Assembly (NCBI GenBank): GCA_026120185.1
Contig: JANUWF010001683.1
Span: 3,418,001-3,482,000 of the forward strand
DNA: 64,000 bases
Source of the DNA: Voacanga thouarsii
Lineage: Eukaryota > Streptophyta > Magnoliopsida > Gentianales > Apocynaceae
Direction: 5' to 3'
A program made the position numbers and the translations under genes. The notes under the pieces were generated by a model. That model was not told the origin of the DNA. It ran no database searches and worked only from the letters and a program-made list of their open reading frames with translations. Positions 24,749 through 34,815 of the stretch are shown here, piece after piece (the first letter of the stretch is position 1; each line of letters starts with the position of its first letter).

Positions 24749-26254
24749 CTATAAATAAACAATTAATTAACTCAAATAGACCTAAATAATTTCTCAAGCC
24801 TTATAACTAATTTAGGCTCAGGTTAATTTCTAATTATTCAACCTGGGTTCAATCCCTGAATAATTAATTAACTAATTAAACTACGTAATTATTCTATTCT
24901 CTCTTTTGGTCTTTTATTCTAGTCCCATAATAAATCTGACTATCTGAATAAAATAAAATTCATATTTATTTAAGACAATTTCCTTAGCCTAAAATTAATT
25001 AGGAATAACGGGCTATTCCGAGGACTAAAAGATATATCATTCTGGCTACTAAAATAACCAAAATACTTCTATTACAGAAATAGCTGTATTTTGCATTTTA
25101 AAATTTTCATTTTATTACCATAAAAAAATATTAACCCTAAGGACAATGGTGTGTGTTGTAATGTCTTCGACCTACAGGTGTAATGACTAAAATAACACTT
25201 TATGTAACACAGTTTATTTAGAGAGGAAACAGTGTACTAATACTTTTCTAAATGACATCTACTATCCTTAGACCTCTAGTCTAACGGTCCACAACTTTCT
25301 AGAATGTTTCTACTTTACTAGGGAGCTACCATAATGCAAACATCCAAGTCATGTTTCCCAAGGCCCTGGATCTCTAGACCATTTGTACAATTACAAAGGG
25401 CGATATCTCCAACAAGAGCTTAGAAGCTATCTTGTATGAGTTTGTTTTAATTAACAGGTCACACGTACTCAACATACATGTATATTAGTCCTATAATAGA
25501 ACTTCACTTACAATATATCAAAGTATAAACTCCCAACTTTGCTAGACCACCAACCCATATTCAAGCTGTAGGGTATTAGTCTATGTTGTAGCTATAGTGG
25601 TCTGGGTTTGTATTATTTTAGTACTTCGAGAAACTACTACTATGGGTCCTATTCTACGTAAACCAAATACGCATATACTATGAAATGAGTGGACTACTCA
25701 CTAGCTAAAGTAAGCTATTCCTGATTTGGAATTCATAGTATAATAACTATAAAACCTAATGAGATTCCTATTCTCATTATTTAGTTAAGAACCACTTTTT
25801 ATATGTTAAGTAATATATGATCCATACCTTATTATGAATGACCTAATTTATATGGATCACTTATTTAGACATAATGGGTCTTTTCTAACAAGATTGTGCA
25901 AAACAAATTAAAGTAAAATTACACAAACAAATTTGAGAATAAAAACTTTTATTTATTATATCAAATTTACATCAGATACATAGTTTGAGGGCATATATTC
26001 TAATGCTAATAAGATTCCTATTCTCATTATTTGGTTAAGAACTACTTTTATATGTTAAGTATCCCCTGATCTATACCTTACTGTGAACGACCTCTATTTA
26101 TATGGGCTACTTACTTAAATATGATGGATTTTTTCTAACACAATTGTGTGATATAAATTAAAGTAAAATTACACAAACAAATTTGATAATAAAACATTTA
26201 TTTATAACATTGAATTTATATTAGATACATGGTTTGAGGTCATACATTCCAATA
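24749..26254 (-). repeat. copia G LTR, 5' portion, with duplicated start
   Basis: The beginning of the minus-strand copia LTR. The start at 26254 reads TATTGGAATG (TG changed to TA), preceded on the minus strand by a PPT-like GCAAGTGGAAGAT (26267-26255). Its first 250 bp are tandemly duplicated. Similar words occur in LTR K (38000-39721), for example GAGATTCCTAT, so both belong to the same copia lineage. Confidence 0.75.
25757..26254 (-). repeat. tandem duplication of the first 250 bp of copia LTR G
   Basis: Two units, about 25757-26006 and 26007-26254, each running from the TTTGAGG...CATTC(C/T)AAT terminus to GAGATTCCTATTCTCATTATTT. They differ by scattered substitutions, so the duplication is not recent. 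The unit border coincides with the LTR terminus. Confidence 0.85.
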
Positions 26255-26406
26255 ATCTTCCACTTGCATTTTTTGACTATATAAGCTTATAAGTGCCCAC
26301 CCCTATGGCATCTAAGTGTCTTCTAAAAAAACTTTCTGTCAAAGGCTGGGTGAATGGATTTGCTAGATTATTTTCTAAGGTTATTTATTCCACCATGATT
26401 TCCCGT
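26255..26406 (-). pseudogene. copia RNase H end and PPT (element G')
   Basis: Minus strand reads ENNLANPFTQPLT, the copia RNase H end (consensus-like NNLADPFTK), then the PPT GCAAGTGGAAGAT directly abutting the LTR start. It is the 3' end of a second copy of the same family placed upstream of the LTR that also serves element G. A CACTA-like end cuts it at 26406. Confidence 0.8.
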
Positions 26407-26683
26407 CACTACACTAAAATTGACGATTTGTGGCACACCTATTGATGTCATATAATGTTTAATTGTCATCATGAATAATCTTTTATGAAATTTTATATTG
26501 TTATTTTGATTGTCATATTTTCACTATTGCTAAATACATATGGTGACTATCTGAATATTTTTGTCACAAATTAATAAAAAATACATAAGATATCATCAAA
26601 ACCTCACGCTATAGCTATACTTTTGTGACATTTAATTTCATTATAAAATAGCTTATGCATTGTCACAAAATATCTTAGATCAT
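26407..26683 (+). mobile_element. CACTA-type DNA transposon left end
   Basis: Begins CACTACACTAAAATTGACG at a sharp boundary inside copia sequence, matching the CACTA terminal motif of En/Spm elements. The next 280 bases hold repeated TGTCAC/GTGACA and TTTGTGGCAC words in both orientations, as in CACTA subterminal regions. The other terminus (TTTTAGTGTAGTG) was not found before 29495, so it probably lies beyond the nested block, right of the window. Confidence 0.65.
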
Positions 26684-28283
26684 TGATGAGGCTATATCAT
26701 ATAAATATTTTCTATTATTTTTGTGCTTCAATTGAGATAAATCCTTACACAATTCACTACTCACCACGTCCTTTTTATCTTATTTTTGCTAGGAAATGGA
26801 AAATATCAATTAAAAATAAAATTAAGAAAAAGAGAAGAAGGAAGAAGAAAATACAAGAAATAGAGATTGAACAAATCAAGAAAGCCATATGCATTTGCCC
26901 TGTGAATAGGCCGCCTACTATTTAGTCATGCTGTAACATTTTTTCCAAAAGCTGGCGGCCAAGAGAATGTCACCGATAGCTGCTTTGACCAAAGGAAACT
27001 TCCATTGGCTGCCTAGTTGAATGTATATATGTAGTGTGTTTTTAGGTGGCAACCTAGGGAGCTTTCACTTCCCTAGGCCACCTACTTCATTCTTTACTGA
27101 ACCAAGCTAAGTACCTAGGGGCCCTAGGGAAGTTGAACTTCCCTGGTTTGCCTTGCTTATGGAAAAACATGGCGGCCATTCATGCATTTTAGCTCATTTT
27201 TTAAATTTTCTTCACTTTCCACAATATATACCCTATTATAAACTCTAAACAAGAGATCCCTTAGGGAGCTCAAAAGTATTACCAAGAAGAGGAAGATCTT
27301 AAGGAAGTAAGGAGAGGAAGAAGGGGTTATGGAAGGACATTTGGGGAAGAAAGAGCCTAAGATCTTGTCTATGAGTGAAGTACTTTCTTTTTCTTTGTAT
27401 TATACTTTAACAATGTTAATGCTTATATGATTTTAATTGTATTTGAGGGATGAACACTAATCTATGTTCTTGTATTGAATTGTTTTTATGATTTATTAAA
27501 TTCCTATTCTTGTATTTGACTACTTAGCCATTATTATGTTGGATTAATTGTTTGGGTTTGATTGGTTTATTCAATTGATTGGTTCACTCTTAATGATTTC
27601 GAGAAATGGGGTTAGGATTTAAACACCAAATTAATTAGTACAATATTTGTTTCCCTTTAATTAACTCGAGAGAGAGGTTGAAGGATTAGAACTTGGTAGT
27701 TAATGAGTTTTCAATATTGCTTAGAGATAAGGATACTGGGGCTTTTGGGGGTACCTTTTTGGTGATGGGTAAGTATAATGCTTTCTTAGGTTAGGTTGAT
27801 TAGATAGATATACCAATTAATTGGGCCTTAGGAAAGGAATCCCATAACTCGAGAGAGAGTAAGGTTTATTCTTGAAAACTCATACCGACGCTTGAATTGG
27901 GATTTGATGAACTAAGTGATAATCTCTTCACTTGACATGTTTTGGGAGTATTTCTTCTTGTACATAGATTTTCCCGTATTCTTACTCATTTGACAATCCA
28001 TGTGACTTTTCTTGTGTGGGTCTAATTTACTCTTGATTATAATAGTTTAAGTTAGTTTTATTTACCTTATCTCTATATATAATTTTGGTTGGAGAATAAG
28101 ATTAAAGCAAAGTAGTGGTAATTACTATGTTTCTATGGATTCGATATTTGCTATTCCTTATACTATGTGATGGGTATAATTGCCCATATGTGTGGTTTTA
28201 GTGCTCAGCATTTAAATTCGAAACTTGATTTTTGTGAATTGTCTATACTGTTTCTAATGCACATTAAACATACCCATCTATCA
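26684..28283 (+). repeat. LTR-like insertion I inside the CACTA region (boundaries tentative)
   Basis: Non-coding. The left boundary is taken at TGATGAGGCTAT and the right at ACCCATCTATCA, mirroring the TGAT...ATCA ends of LTR H. Shared words with H in the reverse sense include CTTGTCTATGAGTGA. The segment GGATTCGATATTTGCTATTCC near 28138 recurs at 29496-29647. A TATA-like TATATACCC lies near 27225, and a hairpin AGGGAAGTT/AACTTCCCT at 27126-27144. No convincing target duplication was found (ATCAT versus CCATG). It could instead be several fused pieces. Confidence 0.4.
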
Positions 28284-28285
28284 CC

Positions 28286-28630
28286 ATGGAATATGAGTTA
28301 AATGTTCAACTATTCATAACAAAAATAAAAATGCCATATTAATAGGTGATGTGTTTATCGTCATCTATTATTAAAAAATAATGTCACCAAATATTATGAA
28401 TTGTTATGAAATATGAGCTGAAATTCAACTATTAATAACAAAAATGAAAACATCACGAATAAATGACGTAATTTATCATTCATTATTAAAAAAATGTTGT
28501 CACTAAATAACATGAACCTTCAAAAAATATGAAATGAATATTTAACTATTAATAACAAAAATAAAAAACATCACACAAATAAACGATGTAATTTTCATAA
28601 CTTATTATTAAACAAAATCACTAAACAACA
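28286..28630. repeat. three tandem units of about 115-120 bp (CACTA subterminal)
   Basis: Units start near 28286, 28406 and 28521. Each contains AATATGA, CAACTATTAATAACAAAAAT, ATTATTAAA and GTCAC(C/T)AAATA words. They are diverged from each other. They continue the TGTCAC-rich style of 26407-26683, so they likely belong to the same CACTA element. Confidence 0.75.
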
Positions 28631-29495
28631 TATAAATTAATCATTCATTTATTCATGATGCATATCATCAAATAAGTCATCATACTCATATTCAAACTCA
28701 AGTTGTGATATAGGGGCTATAGTTGTTTATAGTGTTTCATATTTCTAGAACCACGTACCATATAATCAGGGTAAATGAGGGACAACCTTCTCTATGTACC
28801 TTTCCTACCGAGGATGAAGATGAAGATGAAGATGAAGATGAATTGGAATGACCCTCAGGAGGATAAGTCTTCCTATAAATTGAGGATAGCATATGAAATT
28901 CTACTAGCGTTCCTTTTCCCTTTTCATGAACATTTATAGAAAAAACTAACTTTCTTGTGATGTTTCCTCAAGTGAAATATCCAAAGATAATAGATCTTTA
29001 TCAAAGTATTTTTCAAGATCCTCTAAATCACCTTTTCAAGATTCTGGTTATATGCTTCAAGATAAACTACCAAGAAATCCTTTCTATTCTCGGGGAGCAA
29101 GTCTTTTATTTGACTAATTTTAGACTTTAAAATGGCAATGTCTTATTAGCCTACCAGATGCTCCTAGGAGATGCCATGTCCTATTAATATTATTGACTTC
29201 CACTGGGTATGCAAGGATGCTCAAAAGGAACAATGTCTATTCATCATCCATTGATATCCACCCCTCCAAAAAAGTTACTTTACCATCAATTACATACTGC
29301 TAACAAATGTAATCATTTATAATCCATGATCACATCATACACAAGAAAGATTTTTTTTTTTTAAAAATAAAATCATTTCCTCTAAAGAAAGAATGTAAAG
29401 ACATTTAGTATTTCCTACAAATGATAGAGTAGATTCAGCCATAAAAGAACTCCAAATTGCTAAAGGCCAGTTAGATAAAATAAGGATAGGAGTAC
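28631..29495. other. probable CACTA internal sequence, weak coding traces
   Basis: No clear gene. Six consecutive GATGAA-like units occur near 28808-28845. Minus-strand frames show protein-like pieces (ISQIKDLLPENRKDFLVVYL near 29150-29050; AYPVEVNNINRTWHLLG near 29215-29160) that are separated by a frame change. They may be remnants of a transposase or accessory exon. I cannot assign a family. Confidence 0.3.
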
Positions 29496-29647
29496 TGATG
29501 CATGTTTTATAGTGTAAAAAATATTACCAACAAATTACACAATCAATCAAGCTTTAATAAAATGCTCACCACTAAAACCACACATACAGGTAAGTATATC
29601 CATCGTAGAGTATAGGGAATAGTAATTATCGAATCCACGAGAACTTA
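29496..29647 (-). repeat. LTR fragment J (end part), cut by gypsy element E
   Basis: Minus strand reads GTGGATTCGATAATTACTAT...GTGTGGTTTTAGTG...CATGCATCA, aligning with the last 150 bp of LTR-like piece I (28130-28283). Its remaining sequence should follow the 3' end of gypsy element E, outside the window. Confidence 0.6.
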
Positions 29648-31562
29648 TGTGAAGCCCCGCCTAAAGCCAACCTTAGAATAAGGGGGATGTGATGCATATC
29701 ATGTCATCATGCGTAAAAATATACTTTTTGAATGATTTTATGTACCTTAGAATTGTGGTTTATAGGTTAAATGACTTATTTATACTTGTTGGGTAGAAAG
29801 GGTAAAAAGAAAATTTTGCATGAGGTCAAAATAGGAAGATGGCCTGAGGTTTAGATAAGAAGAATATTTGGGTGAGAAAATAAAAACAAGAGTTAGTGTG
29901 GTTAAGTGGTTAGAGCTTTGTGATTTAATCTCTAAGGTCTTGAGTTCAAATCCCATCACTTAAGTTTTATTCATGATTATCTTAAACATGTTTGAATTTT
30001 CCATTTTCTTACATTCCTTAAAGATAGGAATGTTGCCTTAAGGGAGACATGAAGATAATGTCTTGATCATGTGATCTTGTCCTAAAAAGAATTCTAGAGG
30101 GATTCTTGTCCCATTTAATTTTTCTAGCATTGTTCTAACCTTTTTGAAATTTAAACTATCCTTAATTCATTAATCTATTTTTAATCCCAAAATTTCTGTG
30201 ATAAACCCCTAGCAATTGGAATTCAAAAATCAGCTCTTGAGGGATAGGGAATGGCTGAAAATAGGGAGGAGAGTTAGGAAGGGTTTCCAAGGAAAAGAAA
30301 TCACCATAGCTATACCTTCTAATCTATCTTCATCTTGTTCATGTTTTCGTAAAGGAAAATCTAGAAAATTTTCTAGAATTTTTGCAAAGTTATTTTCAAA
30401 AGTTCTAGCCAACTATCTTACCTAGTTGCTACCAGAAAAATGGTTATTTCATGTAAGGTTGAAGGCTGGAAATTCAGTGGATTTTTGGAACTACACAACT
30501 TGTCCAAAACAAGAATTTTTCTTCAGCAATTTCGCTGCATTGAAGCTGGAATTTGAAGCCACCTTTAGGTCATTAGAACAGCTGGAACTTCCTCTATTTT
30601 TCTTCAAGAAGAAGGCTAGAAAACCACCATTAAAAGACCATCAAACACCCTAAAAAACCAGCTACAAATCGGGCCAAAGAAAGCAGAAAATTTGCACCAA
30701 AATCATCTCCATTCCAAGTGCTCTTGAAGCATCAAAAACCAGAAAACTGTCCAGCTTTTTTTCTCATGGCAAAGGCCAAAAATTTCCACTCAAAAATTTC
30801 AGACCTTGATCAACCATGGACTGAACCCCTTGGCCTCCACACTAACCTTGAATGTTGGGACTCCATGATCACACCTCAAAAAGCTAATAAGATTACTATA
30901 TCCAAAACTCATTTAAACTTCAAACTAATTCCAGATTTTTTTTGCTCTATTAAAAAACTCTTGTAGCAAGTGATCAAACCAGAATTTCTCTTCCATTATA
31001 GACCAATTTTCGGTCAGCCTTATGAATTGAACAACCTCCATTCTTTGCATTAAGCCTAGCCTACTCAGTCTTACACCATTGAAGAGCAAGAGACCTTTCA
31101 CGAACAACCTCTATTAACTAATCATCTACCTCAAACACCTCCTCATTTTTCCCCCTTTGAATTTAAAAAAAACTGAAAACTTCTCTCTCCTTCTTGCTAA
31201 ACTGAAACTACTATCTATAGTAGGCCATTCGGCTAACAACAATTCCAGCAATTCTCAAGCCATTTTCTCTCAAACTCTCTCAAGAACACCAAGAACACAC
31301 ACTTCACATCTTCAAGCCTAAACCTATCCTAAACATCTCCAACCACTTCCAAACACTCCAGATCATCCATATTTAATCTATAGTCTTCATTTCTGGCCTT
31401 TGTAACACAAAACCATGCAAACCAAAGTTTTCAAATGGATCAAAACCAACTTTTTTTGTTGAAGGTTCCAAGAACACAAAAAGGTAAAACAAGAACGACC
31501 TCCTTATTCTTTCTCTTCTACTCAACTTCTAATATTCCTTTCTAATGCCACTCGTCTCTCTC

Positions 31563-31598
<36 letters not shown>

Positions 31599-33966
31599 CC
31601 AAAATGGTGATGATCAACCATGGCTATTTTTTTCGGACCATTAAAGGCTCTCAAGCTCGTGTGGACCTTCACTAATCAATGAGACATTCATCAAGCAATC
31701 ATCTATCAAGTATTTCTTCTTGAATATTCCTTTTTAATTTCTGGATTCTTGTTTCTTAGATGCTAATAGGATGATTGAATAAAATGGAGGTTGGGTATAT
31801 GTATGTGAATGAAGGGGATAGAGTTAGGACATGAGAGGTGGGATGTATGATTAGGCCTTATGGATTTTTCTTTTGAATCAATGTATGCTCATCATTATTA
31901 GAGGAATTTATGAATGTTTTGATGCATGGTAGATGTTATAACACCAATGGTGATTATGCTTTTATGTTCTTAATTTTCAATAAAGCTATGGATGATGATT
32001 ATGCCTAGTAGGAGATTGGCCATATATTAGTATGTGTTGATTCATGTCTATGTCATGGATGGATTAGCATAATATTCATTATATGGGAATGCGTTCATGG
32101 ATATTTTCTAACAATAGGAAATTATGGTAAAAGCTATTTTCTTTGTTAAATCTAAAACTATTTTTAGTAACAATTTTCATTAGTTTAATTAGAATTATTA
32201 TTCAATTTAATCTACAAAATTCGAAATTACTAGGAAGGTTGGGAAATAGAATATTAATTAAAATATTAATATTTTTATTAGTTAAATAAATAAAATTTTT
32301 TATTAAAAAATAATAAATAATAAAATATTTGAATTAATTAATATGAAATGACATTGTAGACTATATTAGTTAGTCTTACTAAAACTTTTACCTATATCCA
32401 TAAATATTATTTATACTAAAATTAATTTATTATTTATAAATTAAAAATTAAGAATAATTCATTTATTATTAATTTTATTAGTTATTTATTATCTATTAAT
32501 CAATAATTAAAAATTAAAGTATAATTTATTGTGTGTAATAATACTATTTAAATGTTACCATTTACCAATATGACTAAGGACTTAGTATTATTCAATATTT
32601 AACACTAGTTTATTTATGAACAATAATACTCATAATTTATTATTTGGAACTATAACTTATTATTATTTATTTTAGAACCCCTGTTATTTTAACTCATCAA
32701 GCTAGATTTATTTTATAAAATATACTTTATCAACTAGTATTAAAGCCTAAGACATTATGGCCATGGTTAATTGTGGTTGTAACTAGTTGAACTAAGAATT
32801 ATTTATGTAAGGAAGATATGGTCTGAATGATATTTTATGCCTTGTGTTTACCCAGGAGGGGTTAGGTTTACCTTCGAAGATTTTTGAATTCAGGAAGAGT
32901 AAATGATCTGTTAAGTTCTTGCATAGAATCATTTGAAGACCAAGATTAATGTGGCAAGGCAAACTCAATGTATACAAGTATTTGTTCTATAAAGGCAATT
33001 AAGGACAATTTTCCTTTTTATTTTAGTCAAGCAAACCATTTGAAATTACACAAGCAATCTTTTACACACAAACGCTAAATTCTTTTTTAAACCCAACTTT
33101 GGCAAGAATTTTAGAAACCTTAATTGCTATTTTCAAGTAAGTCATTGTATGATCTTTTTCCTCCTAAGTGGGACAAACAACATTGAGTACTCAATAAGAG
33201 TAGACTACTAGGACTAGCTTTGAAGGGTTAGGATAAGTCTCTCAGTAGGTTACCACCTCTGAGGGGTAAGTCCTTCCTGGATAGGATGCCAGTCCTCTAG
33301 GTCATACCGGTCCGAGCTAACAAGTTCAGTCAAGTGGACTGTGTGTTTCTAGAGTGGACAGCCGGTAAGTTTGGGTGTAAAGATGGAGGAGTATCTCACC
33401 CGGTAGGCTATACACCTACCTTGTGTCAGTATGCTCAATGTGTGGCATTCTGATCGTTATATTGTCATGGAGCACAAAGTATGGTGCCATGGCTACCTCT
33501 TTCGGGTGGTTGTATTTATTGTGCACATGTATGTTTGAAAAGTAAAACGCCACTCTTCATTTATGAAATTTATTTGAGGCTTGCCAGCTCTTTCTTTTGT
33601 GAAACAATTATAACTTGCATACATGAACTGCTTTACCTGAAACACTTAAAGCACACATGGGCTTGCTGAGTTTTTTATTTCACCACATTCATACCATGTT
33701 TTCAGGTCAATCCTATTGCGAAGGTCATTAGCTAGAATATTTCCTATATTTTGAAGACTCTTTGTTATTTTTCCTATGTATTGTTTTTGAGAGATAGTAG
33801 CAGACATTTATTTTTAAATTTGTTCATGTATTGTTGGGCTGTAATAAGTTAAATTTTGAAGTATTTCTTTTTTTTTATTTTGTGTGTCCTAGTTATAAAG
33901 ACCCCTTGTCATATGGACAGGGCGACATCTCCAGCCCTAATGGGGCATAGGTAGTGGGGTGTTACA
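29648..33966 (+). repeat. 4.3-kb gypsy 5' LTR of element E
   Basis: Starts TGTGAAGCCCC after ACTTA and ends GGGTGTTACA at 33966, directly before the PBS. At 4319 bp it aligns with solo LTR S over its whole length. It contains the tRNA-like module, a CT microsatellite at 31567-31597, an AT-rich core at about 32130-32720, and the conserved end block with GTACTCAATAAGAGT and CGGTAGGCTATACACC. No coding content. Confidence 0.92.
29892..29963 (+). other. tRNA-like module in LTR E
   Basis: Nearly identical to that of LTR S (20730-20801): TGGTTAAGTGGTTAGAGC, variable loop AGGTC, T-arm-like GAGTTCAAATCCC, canonical T8-T54 spacing, and the same offset (251 bp from LTR start to T8). Confidence 0.65.
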
Positions 33967-33968
33967 AG

Positions 33969-33981
33969 TGGTATCAGAGCC
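33969..33981 (+). other. primer-binding site, element E
   Basis: TGGTATCAGAGCC, two bases after the LTR end. Perfect to the initiator tRNA-Met 3' end, and the same arrangement as element A. Confidence 0.95.
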
Positions 33982-34065
33982 TAGGTTTAGGCAATTATTG
34001 ATAGTATATGCTTTGTTTTATTGAGGTTAAATCTTTTGGCTAACTTGGCTTGTTTATACTGTAGG

Positions 34066-34544
34066 ATGGTTAGAATGATTAGAACTACATGGAAGGGGTA
34101 ACAATGGCATCCACCCATCCCTATCAACCCGAAAGATTTACCAGTGCCTCAGCCTGTATCATAGCCCGCACCTCAACCAATTATACCCTTGGATGAGAGC
34201 AGTGATGATGAGGTTCAGATTATTGATCCACCTCTAATACCTGTAATAGACTTAGTTACTGATAGTGAGGATGAAGAAATTGACATGGAGTATGCCCCAC
34301 TCCCACCGAGCCCCGTGATTGATTTGACTGCTGATAGTGAAAACCCGGGGGAGATAGACTATAAATCTCTACCTAGACCTTCTTTTGTACCCCACCCAAC
34401 CATGTTAAAACCGGGAAGAGTTCTAGGAGACCTGGGAAATAGCCAATGGACTATGGGTTCGTGAATGGGACAGGGATAGACTTTTCTAGGAATTCGAGAA
34501 GATGGTTGTATGATGCTGACATTGAAGACTTTGATGAGGATTAG
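34066..34544 (+). pseudogene. pre-gag leader ORF (ORF0-E), acidic, SUMO-interaction-like motifs
   Basis: Starts ATG at 34066 (MVRMIRTTWKG), 85 bases after the PBS. In-frame stops lie at 34099-34101 (TAA) and 34162-34164 (TAG). From 34165 the frame is open to 34464: PAPQPIIPLDESSDDEVQII, then PVIDLVTDSEDEE, PSPVIDLTADSE, EIDYKSLPRPSF. A frameshift near 34400-34460 moves the homologous tail (YDADIEDFDED) to another frame ending at TAG 34542-34544. It aligns end to end with ORF0-A, so the reading frame is a family trait, not chance. VIDLT followed by acidic residues matches the known SUMO-interacting motif class seen in PIAS and RNF4 proteins. Function is inferred only; acidic low-complexity sequence is an alternative reading. 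Confidence 0.6.
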
Positions 34545-34815
34545 AAAGGCTAAGTTCTACTATTCCTAGGGAGCTTTTATTTACAGCTTTCAATAAACTC
34601 CTGGGCTAGGAGTCCATTCATATTTATTGCTTTATCTTAAAATTTATGCAAATAAGAGTATTTAGTGTACTCTAATCTTGAAAAAAATTATATGCAATTC
34701 TTTATGCAAAACTTGCATTTAATTTTCTTTTGCTTAAACCTGAATGTGAATGCATGCTCGATTTGAATGTTTTAAACTTTGATGGATAAACTCATTATCT
34801 GAGACATGGTTTAGA

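Noticed and set aside
26683..26925. Short plus-strand open frame with Lys/Arg-rich end
   Set aside because: A-rich low-complexity sequence across a repeat boundary; no homology or codon signal.
27107..27130. CCTAGGGGCCCTAGG palindrome as an origin or recombination site
   Set aside because: Short odd-centred palindrome in LTR-like sequence; no supporting repeats or known site.
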